The notes under the pieces are model-generated. The model worked only from the letters and a program-made list of their open reading frames with translations. It was not told the DNA's origin and made no database searches. From an uncultured Lachnospiraceae bacterium (GTDB taxonomy: Bacteria > Bacillota > Clostridia > Lachnospirales > Lachnospiraceae), in the NCBI GenBank assembly GCA_910589265.1, contig CAJUTQ010000057.1, forward strand, positions 1 through 42,526: 42,526 bases of DNA. Reading direction: 5' to 3'. Positions 7,627 through 16,480 of the stretch are shown in pieces. Made by a program: the position numbers and the translations under genes. Within the stretch, counting starts at the first letter, position 1, and each line of letters starts with the position of its first letter.

Positions 7627-8070
7627 ATGATTCGTCTTATGACTATAGAAGATTATGAACAAGTATATGCATTATGGAAGAAGATCAAAGGTTTTGGAAT
7701 AAGAAGCTTGGATGATTCCAGAGAAGGGGTAGAACGTTTTCTATTGAGAAATCCTACAACGAGTATTGTGGCAGAAGTAGAGGGAAGGGTTATTGGCAGT
7801 ATTTTATGTGGACATGACGGCAGAAGAGGATGTTTTTACCATGTTTGTGTTGCTAAGGAATACCGAAAGAGGGGAATAGGGAAGTCCATGGCTGTAGCAG
7901 CCATGGAGGCTCTCCAAAAGGAGCATATTAATAAAGTTTCCCTTATTGCCTATAAAAAGAATGAGGGAGGGAATGCTTTCTGGAGGGAGGTAGGATGGAC
8001 TTTTCGGGAAGATTTAAATTATTATGATTTTCCTTTAAACAATGAAAACATTACGGCTTTTAATAAGTGA
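7627..8070 (+). CDS. GNAT-family N-acetyltransferase in the arginine operon
   Basis: This is a 147-residue GNAT-fold protein. The acetyl-CoA loop is visible as EYRKRGIGKSM, and the family's late beta strand ends at NAFWREVGWTFREDLNYYDF. ATG 7627 is preferred over the ATG at 7588 because AGGGG lies about 8 nt ahead and the domain starts at once (MIRLMTIEDYEQVYALW). The substrate is not known from sequence. Because it is embedded between argC and argJ, a role in arginine metabolism, such as topping up N-acetylglutamate, is possible but unproven. ArgJ already recycles the acetyl group. Confidence 0.85.
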   Translation: MIRLMTIEDYEQVYALWKKIKGFGIRSLDDSREGVERFLLRNPTTSIVAEVEGRVIGSILCGHDGRRGCFYHVCVAKEYRKRGIGKSMAVAAMEALQKEHINKVSLIAYKKNEGGNAFWREVGWTFREDLNYYDFPLNNENITAFNK

Positions 8071-8121
8071 CAATAGCGCTAATGGAGTGCAGACCATAGA
8101 CTGCACAGAAGGGAGGAGAAG

Positions 8122-9345
8122 ATGAAATGGATAGAAGGAGGAATTACAGCTCCAAAGGGATTTTTGGCAGCTTCTACAAATGCAGAAATCCGTTACAAAG
8201 ATAGAACTGATATGGCTATGATTTATAGTGAAATGCCCTGCAAGGCAGCAGGAGTATTTACATCAAATAAGGTAAAGGCTGCCCCAGTAAAATGGAATAT
8301 GGAGCTTATAGAAGGGACTCCTTTTGTAAAGGCTGTTGTGGTCAATGCTGGAATTGCTAATGCGTGTACAGGGGAGGAGGGAATGGAACACTGTAAAAGG
8401 ACGGCAGAAAAAGCAGGCTCCCTATTACTTGTTCCTTCTATTTCTGTACTTTTGGCATCCACAGGGGTCATTGGCATGGAGCTTCCCATTGAAAAATTGG
8501 AGAAGGGAATAGAAGCTATGGCAGATAACCTGTCTGATACAATAGAGGCAGGCAGTCTTGCAGCCCAAGCAATCTTGACTACGGATACAAAGAAAAAAGA
8601 GATTGCCATACAAGTAGAAATTGAAGGAGAAATGGTGACAATTGGAGGTATGTGCAAAGGCTCTGGCATGATTCATCCAGATATGTGTACTATGTTGTCT
8701 TTTGTAACGACAGACGTAGAGATAGACAAAGAGCTTTTGCATGAATTAGTAAAAGAAGATGTGAAAGATACATATAATATGATTTCTGTAGATGGAGATA
8801 CTTCTACAAATGACAGTTTCATTGTGCTGGCAAACGGAATGGCAAAAAATAAAAAAATTTGTGATAGGGGAAAAGATTTTGAAAAATTTAAAAAGGCCTT
8901 TCACGAAGTGAACGTCTACCTGGCAAAAGCCATAGCAGGGGATGGGGAAGGAGCCACTGCCCTTATTGAGGCAAAGGTTATTAACGCTAGAACAAAAAAA
9001 GATGCAGTACTATTAAGTAAAGCAATTATATCCTCCTCGCTGACAAAGGCTGCCATTTTTGGACATGATGCAAACTGGGGGCGGATTTTGTGCGCCATGG
9101 GATACTCAGGAGCAGAATTTGACCCAGATAAGGCAGAACTTCGTTTTCAGAGCAAGGGAGGAACTATTTTAGTTTATAAGGACGGCAAAGGGACAAATTA
9201 CCAGGAAGAAGAAGCGGCAAAAATATTATCTCAACAAGAAGTTACTATTTTTGTGGATACAAAGGAAGGCAGAGAAGAAGCAACAGCATGGGGATGTGAT
9301 TTAACCTATGATTATGTGAAAATCAATGGGGATTACCGCTCATAA
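8122..9345 (+). CDS. argJ: Bifunctional glutamate N-acetyltransferase / amino-acid acetyltransferase
   Basis: ArgJ moves the acetyl group from N-acetylornithine to glutamate, and often can also use acetyl-CoA, which makes the pathway cyclic. The protein self-cleaves before a conserved Thr. Here this is Thr190 in HPDMCTMLSF, where Cys precedes Thr in place of the common Ala. KGSGMIHP ahead of the site and FGHDANWGRI near residue 315 are family signatures. Length 407 is normal. GGGAGGAG lies just ahead of ATG 8122. A short GTGCAG/CTGCAC hairpin sits in the 51-bp gap upstream. Confidence 0.97.
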   Translation: MKWIEGGITAPKGFLAASTNAEIRYKDRTDMAMIYSEMPCKAAGVFTSNKVKAAPVKWNMELIEGTPFVKAVVVNAGIANACTGEEGMEHCKRTAEKAGSLLLVPSISVLLASTGVIGMELPIEKLEKGIEAMADNLSDTIEAGSLAAQAILTTDTKKKEIAIQVEIEGEMVTIGGMCKGSGMIHPDMCTMLSFVTTDVEIDKELLHELVKEDVKDTYNMISVDGDTSTNDSFIVLANGMAKNKKICDRGKDFEKFKKAFHEVNVYLAKAIAGDGEGATALIEAKVINARTKKDAVLLSKAIISSSLTKAAIFGHDANWGRILCAMGYSGAEFDPDKAELRFQSKGGTILVYKDGKGTNYQEEEAAKILSQQEVTIFVDTKEGREEATAWGCDLTYDYVKINGDYRS

Positions 9346-9396
9346 AAAGGCCCATCATTGAGGGAAAGGAGATTAGAAAAAAGAATGGAGACAGAT

Positions 9397-10263
9397 ATGG
9401 ATAAATATTTGCAAAAGGCAAAGGTACTTATTGAAGCTCTTCCATACATTCAAAAGTTTAACAGAAAAATTATTGTGGTAAAGTATGGGGGAAGCGCCAT
9501 GTCCAGCGGTGAACTTCAAAAAAATGTCATTGAGGATGTGACCTTATTAAAATTAGTTGGGTTTAAACCAGTAATAGTTCACGGAGGAGGGAGGGAGATT
9601 AGCCGATGGGTAGAAAAAGTAGGTATGGAGCCAGCCTTTGTGAATGGTCTTAGGGTAACTGACGAGGAAACAATGGAAATTGCAGAAATGGTTTTAAATA
9701 AAGTAAATAAAAGCCTTGTCCAAAAGGTGCAGGAGCTGGGAGTAAAGGCAGTAGGAATTAGTGGAAAAGATGGGGGACTTTTGGAGGTAGAAAAAAAATA
9801 TTCTGACGGAAAGGATATTGGATTTGTTGGAGAGATTAAAAAAGTAAATGCCAAGGTAATTTATGATCTTTTGGAAAAAGACTTTCTCCCCATTATAGCT
9901 CCCATAGGTTTGGATAAAGAGTTTCAAACTTACAATATTAATGCAGATGATGCAGCCTGCGCCATTGCAAAAGAAATGTATGCTGAAAAGTTAGCATTTC
10001 TTACAGATATTGAAGGAGTCTATCGGTACCCAGATGATAAGGATACCTTCCTTCCCAAAATTACTGTAAAAGAGGCAGAAGCTCTCATGAAAGAAGGACT
10101 GATTGGGGGAGGAATGATGCCAAAGTTAAAAAGCTGCATTGAAGCCATGAAGGGAGGGGTGAGGAGGGTTCATATTTTAGATGGAAGAATTCCCCACTGT
10201 ATCCTTTTGGAGATCTTTACAGATAAAGGAATTGGAACGGCCATTGTAAGCCAAAATGATTAG
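9397..10263 (+). CDS. argB: Acetylglutamate kinase
   Basis: It phosphorylates N-acetylglutamate, usually the arginine-inhibited step in cyclic pathways. The amino-acid kinase fold shows in VVKYGGSAM, VIVHGGGREISRW, the NADDAACAIA block and the final GGMMPKLKSC. I start at ATG 9397 (MDKYLQKAKVLIEALPYIQKF) because this aligns with the usual family start and GGAG lies 6 nt upstream. ATG 9385 and TTG 9358 are in-frame alternatives that would add up to 13 residues. The resulting 288 residues are typical. It sits between argJ and argD in the operon. Confidence 0.96.
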   Translation: MDKYLQKAKVLIEALPYIQKFNRKIIVVKYGGSAMSSGELQKNVIEDVTLLKLVGFKPVIVHGGGREISRWVEKVGMEPAFVNGLRVTDEETMEIAEMVLNKVNKSLVQKVQELGVKAVGISGKDGGLLEVEKKYSDGKDIGFVGEIKKVNAKVIYDLLEKDFLPIIAPIGLDKEFQTYNINADDAACAIAKEMYAEKLAFLTDIEGVYRYPDDKDTFLPKITVKEAEALMKEGLIGGGMMPKLKSCIEAMKGGVRRVHILDGRIPHCILLEIFTDKGIGTAIVSQND

Positions 10264-10289
10264 GAAAGCTGCTGCTGGAAGGAGTACAC

Positions 10290-11483
10290 ATGTTTACACA
10301 GAAACAATATATAGAAGAAGGGGAAAAGGTGCTTTTGCACACATATAATAGATACAAGATTGTCTTGGATAGAGGGGAAGGGGTATATCTTTTCGATTTA
10401 GATGGGAAAAAATATTTAGATTTTGCTTCTGGAATTGGAGTGTTTGCTCTTGGATATCAAAATGAAGAATTTAATAATGCTTTAAAGGATCAAATTGATA
10501 AGTTGATTCATACATCCAATTATTACTATAATATACCAGCCGTTGAGGCGGCAAAAAAACTGGCCAAAGTATCTACAATGGACAGAGTGTTTTTTACAAA
10601 CAGCGGGGCGGAAGCTATTGAAGGGGCTATTAAGGCGGCAAGAAAGTATGCTTATTCCAAAGATGGGATGACAGACCATGAGATAATTGCCATGGAGAAT
10701 TCCTTTCATGGCAGAAGTATGGGAGCTTTGTCTGTAACAGGAAACCCCAAATATCAAGAGGCCTTCCGCCCTATGATTGGAAATGTGAAATTTGCAAAGA
10801 TAAATAATATTCACAGCATAAAAGAACTTATAAATTCCAAAACTTGTGCCATACTATTAGAGACAGTTCAAGGGGAGGGGGGAATTATCCCAGCAGAAAA
10901 AGAATTCCTTATGGGCATAAAAGAAATATGTGACAAACAAGATATTCTTTTCATTTTGGATGAGATTCAATGTGGCATGGGCCGATGCGGGCATATGTTT
11001 GCATGGCAGGAATATGGAGTAAAGCCAGATATTATGACATGTGCCAAAGCGTTAGGAGGCGGAATTCCAGTAGGCGCCTTTTTGATGACAGAGAAGACAG
11101 CAAAAAGTTCTCTTACAACTGGGGATCATGGGACAACTTATGGAGGAAATCCTCTGGCCAGTGCAGGGGTAAATAAAGTGTTGGAATTATTCGAAAAAAA
11201 TGATATGATATCTCATGTAAGAAAAGTAACTGGTTATTTAGAGCAAAGGCTAAATCAGCTTGTAGAAGAACATGACTTTATTTTGATGAAAAGAGGAAAA
11301 GGTCTGATGCAGGGATTGGTACTCAATAAGGAGGCAGGTCCTGTCATTGAAAAGGCAATGGAGGAGGGGCTTATTGTCATTTCAGCAGGAACCAATGTGC
11401 TCCGTCTTCTGCCTCCTCTTATTATCAATGAGGAACAAATAGACGAGATGTTTGAGAAGCTTAAGAGAGCCTTTGCCCAATGA
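10290..11483 (+). CDS. argD: Acetylornithine aminotransferase
   Basis: This PLP enzyme converts N-acetylglutamate semialdehyde to N-acetylornithine. Class-III aminotransferase marks are present: FTNSGAEAIEGAIKAAR, FHGRSMGALSVTG, ILDEIQCGMGR, and the PLP lysine in MTCAKALGGGIPVG (about residue 255). At 397 residues it is full length. It begins 26 bp after argB and follows GGAAGGAG. The run argC-J-B-D with argG covers glutamate to argininosuccinate except ornithine carbamoyltransferase, which is not in the window. Confidence 0.97.
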   Translation: MFTQKQYIEEGEKVLLHTYNRYKIVLDRGEGVYLFDLDGKKYLDFASGIGVFALGYQNEEFNNALKDQIDKLIHTSNYYYNIPAVEAAKKLAKVSTMDRVFFTNSGAEAIEGAIKAARKYAYSKDGMTDHEIIAMENSFHGRSMGALSVTGNPKYQEAFRPMIGNVKFAKINNIHSIKELINSKTCAILLETVQGEGGIIPAEKEFLMGIKEICDKQDILFILDEIQCGMGRCGHMFAWQEYGVKPDIMTCAKALGGGIPVGAFLMTEKTAKSSLTTGDHGTTYGGNPLASAGVNKVLELFEKNDMISHVRKVTGYLEQRLNQLVEEHDFILMKRGKGLMQGLVLNKEAGPVIEKAMEEGLIVISAGTNVLRLLPPLIINEEQIDEMFEKLKRAFAQ

Positions 11484-11505
11484 GAAAAATAAGGGGTATG
11501 AATAT

Positions 11506-12909
11506 ATGGGTTTTAAGATGAAGGGCAAAGCCCAGCGCCTGTTGTTAACTTTGGCTGTTTCAATGGCAGGCATCTTTTGCACAGCTTGTAAAAATCCCAT
11601 TGTGGAGGCTGGGACAGGGCAAGAGGATGAGGGAGAAGTGACAGAATTCTCACAAGAAGACAGATTGATTTTATGGTATACAGATGAGGATCTTACTCCA
11701 TATTTAAACAGCGCTGCTTTAAATTATCAAAAGGAGAAGGGGATTAAGGTTATGCCTGTTCTCGTGTCAGGAGTAGAATATTTGGAAGAAATCAATAAGG
11801 CTTCTATTCATTCAGAGTCAGGCCCAGATTTATACATTACAAGTAATGATAATTTGGAGAAGGCCTATTTGTCTGGTCTTGCGGCAGACATTCAGGATGA
11901 GGACAGAATATGTAGAAAGGATGATTATCCTCAAACAGCCTTAGATGCTGTAACTTATATGAAGAGGAAAATTGCCTATCCTTTTTATTATGAGACAAGC
12001 TTTCTGCTTTATAACAAAACCTATATGGAGGATGTGCTAAGAGCAAGACAGGAAAATGAGAGTGGGGGAGAAGATTTAGGAATTGTCATTCCCTCTACCA
12101 TTGATGATATTTTGAATTTTGCCGATGAATATGATGCACCAGAAACAGTGGAAGCGGTTTTTAAGTGGGATGTATCTGATATTTTCTATAATTATTTCTT
12201 TATTGGAAATTACATTTCTGTTGGGGGTGATGCAGGAGACGACCCTATGAATATAAACCTTTATAATGAGTCTGCTATACAATGTTTAAAAGTGTACCAG
12301 CAGTTAAATCAATTTTTTTCCATTGATACAAATGTAGTAACCTATGAGGGAATATTAGAGGAATTTTTGGAGGGAAAAACAGTTTTTACTATTGCTACTA
12401 CAGATGCAGTAGGAAGGTTGGATGCAGCCAAAGAGGCAGGGGAATTTCTGTTTGAGTATGGAGTGGCAGTCATACCAGATATTAATATAGATTATAAGTC
12501 AAGGGGGCTGTCCGTGACCAATGCAGTCGTAATTAATGGTTATTCTGAAAAACAGGAAAAGGCGAATGATTTTGCAAAATATATTGCCTATGACAAGGCA
12601 GAAGATTTGTATAAGCGAGGGGGAAAGATACCTGCCAGGTATGGAGTCGCCTTTGAGAATCCAGAAATATCCAAGATAATGGAGGAGTACGAAAAATCGG
12701 TCTCCATTCCTAAGATGCTGGAGACAAGTAATTTTTGGGTACAGCTGGAGATTGTCTTTACAGAAGTTTGGAAGGGGGAAGATGTAGACACAGCCCTTTT
12801 TAATATGAATGAGCAGATTACAGGACAGATGGATGAGAACCAGGTGGAAAATGTAAAGAAAGGGACAAGTCCTTTGCAGAATGCGGGAATTACCCAATTC
12901 TTTCCATGA
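11506..12909 (+). CDS. Extracellular solute-binding lipoprotein (family 1)
   Basis: This is a predicted ABC-type substrate-binding protein of about 467 residues. A basic, then hydrophobic N-terminus ends at FCTAC, a weak lipobox, so the Cys is probably lipid-modified. The mature part shows family-1 features: ILWYTDED start, SGPDLYITSNDNL, ADIQDED, and YPFYYETSFLLYNKTYMED. ATG 11506 is chosen since AAGGGG lies 9 nt upstream; an earlier in-frame start would lie inside argD. No permease or ATPase is adjacent, so the substrate (often a sugar in this family) cannot be inferred. It follows argD by 22 bp and may be read with the operon. Confidence 0.85.
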   Translation: MGFKMKGKAQRLLLTLAVSMAGIFCTACKNPIVEAGTGQEDEGEVTEFSQEDRLILWYTDEDLTPYLNSAALNYQKEKGIKVMPVLVSGVEYLEEINKASIHSESGPDLYITSNDNLEKAYLSGLAADIQDEDRICRKDDYPQTALDAVTYMKRKIAYPFYYETSFLLYNKTYMEDVLRARQENESGGEDLGIVIPSTIDDILNFADEYDAPETVEAVFKWDVSDIFYNYFFIGNYISVGGDAGDDPMNINLYNESAIQCLKVYQQLNQFFSIDTNVVTYEGILEEFLEGKTVFTIATTDAVGRLDAAKEAGEFLFEYGVAVIPDINIDYKSRGLSVTNAVVINGYSEKQEKANDFAKYIAYDKAEDLYKRGGKIPARYGVAFENPEISKIMEEYEKSVSIPKMLETSNFWVQLEIVFTEVWKGEDVDTALFNMNEQITGQMDENQVENVKKGTSPLQNAGITQFFP

Positions 12910-13001
12910 AGATCTACCAAACAAGAAGATGAATAGATATCCAATCATATGGACAAAATACTAAAAAGCTATGAAGGCAAAGAGAAAGGTATGGTGATCC
13001 A

Positions 13002-13433
13002 ATGATTGGATTTTTTATTGCGTTAATTTCCGGGGCATTGATGAGTATTCAGGGAGTATTTAATACAGAAGTGACCAAGGCTTCCAGCGTGTGGGTAGCT
13101 AATAGCTTTGTACAGTTGACAGCATTGCTGGTTTGCCTTCTGGCTTGGCTTTTTACTGGAAGGGAGTCTTTTATGGAGCTTGGGAAGGTGGAACCTAAAT
13201 ATATGCTTATTGGAGGAGTTTTAGGCGCTTTCATAACATTGACTGTCATTCAGAGCATGAATTCCCTTGGGCCGGCAAAAGCGGCAATGCTCATTGTCAT
13301 TGCCCAATTAATCGTAGCCTATGTCATTGAACTCTTTGGTATGTTTGGGGTGGAGAAACAACCTTTGGAAGTAAGAAAGCTTATAGGAATGGGCATTGCC
13401 ATTTTAGGAGTTGTTTTGTTTAAATGGGAATAA
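13002..13433 (+). CDS. DMT-superfamily YdcZ-type (DUF606) membrane protein
   Basis: The product has 143 residues with four to five hydrophobic segments. It starts MIGFFIALISGALMSIQG and ends GIAILGVVLF, the pattern of DUF606/YdcZ small transporters with five-helix half-size folds. Such proteins may work as homo- or heterodimers; the substrate is unknown. There is no partner gene nearby. A modest ribosome site (AAAGG) lies ahead of ATG 13002. Confidence 0.8.
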   Translation: MIGFFIALISGALMSIQGVFNTEVTKASSVWVANSFVQLTALLVCLLAWLFTGRESFMELGKVEPKYMLIGGVLGAFITLTVIQSMNSLGPAKAAMLIVIAQLIVAYVIELFGMFGVEKQPLEVRKLIGMGIAILGVVLFKWE

Positions 13434-13482
13434 TTGCCTGTTTTTAATGAAATCATGGGTGGATTTTGAATGAAAAATGCTA

Positions 13483-13511
13483 TTGTCAATAGTTAAATAA
13501 TAATTTAAAAT
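13483..13511 (+). promoter_or_regulatory. Probable promoter of the comEA gene
   Basis: TTGTCA (13483-13488) is 17 bp from TAAAAT (13506-13511), which suits sigma-A. It lies in the gap between the YdcZ gene and the comEA gene, about 50 bp before the start codon. Confidence 0.5.
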
Positions 13512-13565
13512 GAAAGAGTGAGCATAGAGGGGCTGCGGTTATAAAAGGGTAAGGAGACTATGCTT

Positions 13566-14198
13566 ATGAAAAAAAGGAAAATGATAACTGCAGGAATACT
13601 GTTTTTTGCTTTTCTTTTCTCATCTTGTAAAGAAGAGCAGGTAAGCCTTGAGCTGGAATCCCCAGATTCTTTTGATTCTATAGAAGAAAGAGAGGAAAAA
13701 GAAAGGGAGAATTCTGTTAAAGAGGATGAGAAAGCAGAGGAAGAAAAAGCACAGCCTATTTATGTATATGTTTGTGGTGCAGTGAATAATCCAGATGTAT
13801 ACGAAATGCAGGAAGGAGACAGGATGTATCAGGCGGTAAATATGGCTGGAGGAATGACAGAGGACGCCGCTGCCCAGTATGTAAGCTTGGCAATGGAGGT
13901 AGAAGATGGTCAAAGACTTTATATTCCCACAAAAGAAGAAATAGAGTCAGAAGGCCAGGGCATGATGCAACTGGAGCCAGAACATTCTGGAAAAGGAAAT
14001 GGAGATTTAGTAAATATTAATAAAGCTTCTATAGAAGAATTGACTGCCTTGCCAGGGATTGGAGAGGCAAAGGCAGAAAGCATTCTCGCCTACCGATTAG
14101 ATAAAGGTTCTTTTCAGAGCATCGAAGAGCTTAAGGAAGTAAAAGGAATTGGGGATGCTTTATTTCAAAAGATAAAAGAAAAAGTATCTGTAAAATAA
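13566..14198 (+). CDS. comEA: ComEA-like DNA-binding lipoprotein (SLBB plus helix-hairpin-helix)
   Basis: Surface DNA receptors of this type bind double-stranded DNA and hand it to ComEC. The hydrophobic N-terminus ends at LFSSC, so unlike Bacillus ComEA it is probably lipid-anchored. An acidic low-complexity linker follows, then an SLBB domain (IYVYVCGAVNNPDVYEM) and two C-terminal helix-hairpin-helix motifs (INKASIEELTALPGIG and LKEVKGIGDALFQKI). ATG 13566 is preferred since AAGGAG sits 9 nt upstream; ATG 13560 would leave only 3. comEC lies 3.2 kb downstream in the same direction, with a two-component pair and a lipoprotein between. Confidence 0.88.
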   Translation: MKKRKMITAGILFFAFLFSSCKEEQVSLELESPDSFDSIEEREEKERENSVKEDEKAEEEKAQPIYVYVCGAVNNPDVYEMQEGDRMYQAVNMAGGMTEDAAAQYVSLAMEVEDGQRLYIPTKEEIESEGQGMMQLEPEHSGKGNGDLVNINKASIEELTALPGIGEAKAESILAYRLDKGSFQSIEELKEVKGIGDALFQKIKEKVSVK

Positions 14199-14244
14199 GG
14201 TATGTTTAGGGGGAAATCCTAAACGGGAAAGGCATGGTTATAAA

Positions 14245-14937
14245 ATGGGTAGCAAAGTACTAGTTGTAGATGACGAAAAATTAATAGTAAAAGGAATTCG
14301 CTTTAGCTTAGAACAGGATGACATGGAAGTAGACTGCGCCTATGATGGAGAGGAAGCCTTAGAAATGGCAAAAAAGAAAAAGTACGACATTATTTTATTG
14401 GATATTATGCTCCCCAAACTGACAGGACTAGAAGTATGCCAGCAAATTAGAGAATTTTCCAGCGTTCCTATTGTTATGTTGACAGCTAAGGGAGAGGACA
14501 TGGATAAAATTCTTGGATTGGAATATGGCGCAGATGACTACATAACAAAGCCTTTTAATATTTTAGAGGTAAAGGCAAGAATCAAGGCTATTATGAGAAG
14601 GATATCTAGAAAAGAAGAAAAAGAGACAGTCTTAAAGGTGCTAGAGGCAGGTGAGATGAGACTAGATCAGGAAAGCCGGAGAGTTTATATTGCCTCTAGG
14701 GAGATTAACTTAACGGCAAAGGAATTCGATGTACTGGAATTGCTTATGCTCAATCCCAATAAAGCATATGGCAGGGAAAAGCTTTTAAGCCTTGTGTGGG
14801 GAGTAGAGTACCCAGGGGATGTGCGCACAGTAGACGTCCATATTCGAAGGCTGAGGGAGAAAATTGAGACAAATCCCAGCGAGCCTAAGTATGTACACAC
14901 AAAATGGGGCGTGGGCTATTATTTTCAAGCTTCATAA
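14245..14937 (+). CDS. OmpR/PhoB-family response regulator
   Basis: It has an N-terminal receiver with acidic pocket Asp9/Asp10, phospho-acceptor Asp53 (LLDIMLP) and Lys102 (ITKPF). The C-terminal winged helix (about 135-230) carries LTAKEFDVLELL and RTVDVHIRRLREKIE. It binds DNA as a phosphorylated dimer. The cognate kinase follows after 15 bp. The target genes are not evident. Confidence 0.95.
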   Translation: MGSKVLVVDDEKLIVKGIRFSLEQDDMEVDCAYDGEEALEMAKKKKYDIILLDIMLPKLTGLEVCQQIREFSSVPIVMLTAKGEDMDKILGLEYGADDYITKPFNILEVKARIKAIMRRISRKEEKETVLKVLEAGEMRLDQESRRVYIASREINLTAKEFDVLELLMLNPNKAYGREKLLSLVWGVEYPGDVRTVDVHIRRLREKIETNPSEPKYVHTKWGVGYYFQAS

Positions 14938-14952
14938 AGGGAAAGGTCAGTT

Positions 14953-16467
14953 ATGCCATTATTAAATAAGTTAACCCATGCATTTGAAAAGCTTAAGATT
15001 TTTAACAGCCTTCGATTTCGCATTTTTATCATTGTGGCTGCTGTTGGTATTATACCAATGACTATAATCCGTTATTTAATGCTTGAAAACTATATGGAGC
15101 GGGCGGTAAATATTAGAATATCCGATGTAATGAATCAGTGCAAAATATTAGGGGACCATTTAATAAGTTACCAGTATCAGTTAGAATCTATGACAGGAAA
15201 GGTAAATGTAAAACCAGAATTAACTCTTCCCAGTTATAATTATCTCATTGATCCTTCCTCAGAAGTAATTAACGCAGAGTTGGAACAACTTACGAACTTA
15301 TATGATGGAAGGGTTCTCATTATGGACGGTAATTTTAGGATTGTTAAGGATACTTATGGAATTGCAGAAACAAGGACAATGATTTCTGAGGAAGTAATCA
15401 GGTGTTTTAAAGGTGAAAATATAACAAATTATGACGACTTAAACCAGTATATCGAAGTGGCGATTCCTATTATTGACACATACATAGAGGAAACGGTGGG
15501 AGTTATGCTGACAAGCGTTTCTACAGACAGCATTGTAGACACAAGCAACCGTCTAAAGGAACAGACATTTTTGATGGAAGTTGCTTTGAGTGTGATGATC
15601 GCTGTTTTGGCATATTTTTCTTCCAGTCTTCTAGTCCGTCCTTTGGCAAGGGTAACCCAGGCAATTGGGCAGATACAGGAAGGATTTATAGAGGAACAGA
15701 TAGAAGTGAGAGACTGCCTGGAAACGGAGCTTATTACAGACGCCTTTAATGATTTGTTTGGAAGAATGAAAAAGTTGGACGACTCAAGACAAGAGTTTGT
15801 ATCCAATGTATCCCATGAACTGAAAACTCCCCTCACTTCTATTAAGGTACTGGCAGATTCTTTACTTGTACAAGAAAACGTGCCTGTGGAATTATATAAA
15901 GAATTTATGACAGATATAGCGGAAGAGATTGACAGGGAAAATAAAATTATTACAGATTTATTATCTTTAGTGAAGATGGACAAGACAGCAGATAACTTAA
16001 ATATTGAACTTACTGATATGAATATATTGCTAGAAGCAATATTAAAAAGATTAAAGCCTATTGCGGAAAAGAAAAATATTGAGCTTGTCTTTGAAAGTAT
16101 GCGTCTAGTGTCAGCAGAGATCGACGAAGTAAAGCTGTCTTTAGCCTTATCAAATTTGGTGGAAAACGCTATCAAATATAACAATGTAAATGGGTGGGTG
16201 AAGGTATCCTTAGATGCGGCTCACAAATTTTTTACTGTATCTGTAGAGGACTCTGGAATTGGAATTCCAGAGGAGTCTTTGGAACATATTTTTGAACGGT
16301 TTTACAGGGTGGACAAGTCCCATTCTAAAGAAATAAATGGGAACGGATTAGGCCTTGCCATTACAAGAAATGCAATTTTAATGCATCGGGGAGCTATCAA
16401 AGTAAGGAGTGTTGAGGGGGAGGGAACAAAGTTTTTTGTAAAAATTCCATTGAATTATTTGACATAG
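14953..16467 (+). CDS. Membrane sensor histidine kinase
   Basis: The 504-residue kinase has two membrane segments (about 22-42 and 195-215) around an extracellular sensor domain of about 150 residues. A HAMP linker, a dimerisation helix with phospho-acceptor His288 (VSHELKTPLTSIK) and a GHKL ATPase domain follow; N-box LSNLVENAIKYN and G-boxes DSGIGIP and GNGLGLAI are intact. It is the partner of the upstream regulator. The next gene encodes a GerMN lipoprotein, which might act on the sensor domain, as LpqB does for MtrB in actinobacteria. That parallel is inference. Confidence 0.95.
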   Translation: MPLLNKLTHAFEKLKIFNSLRFRIFIIVAAVGIIPMTIIRYLMLENYMERAVNIRISDVMNQCKILGDHLISYQYQLESMTGKVNVKPELTLPSYNYLIDPSSEVINAELEQLTNLYDGRVLIMDGNFRIVKDTYGIAETRTMISEEVIRCFKGENITNYDDLNQYIEVAIPIIDTYIEETVGVMLTSVSTDSIVDTSNRLKEQTFLMEVALSVMIAVLAYFSSSLLVRPLARVTQAIGQIQEGFIEEQIEVRDCLETELITDAFNDLFGRMKKLDDSRQEFVSNVSHELKTPLTSIKVLADSLLVQENVPVELYKEFMTDIAEEIDRENKIITDLLSLVKMDKTADNLNIELTDMNILLEAILKRLKPIAEKKNIELVFESMRLVSAEIDEVKLSLALSNLVENAIKYNNVNGWVKVSLDAAHKFFTVSVEDSGIGIPEESLEHIFERFYRVDKSHSKEINGNGLGLAITRNAILMHRGAIKVRSVEGEGTKFFVKIPLNYLT

Positions 16468-16480
16468 AAAGGAGAGAATA

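Noticed and set aside
8085..8105. GTGCAG/CTGCAC hairpin between the GNAT gene and argJ
   Set aside because: It has a six-base stem with no T tract and lies inside an operon, so it is too small to call a terminator.
15429..16184. 251-residue minus-strand frame inside the histidine kinase gene
   Set aside because: It is a Ser-rich shadow of the kinase frame without ribosome site or domain.
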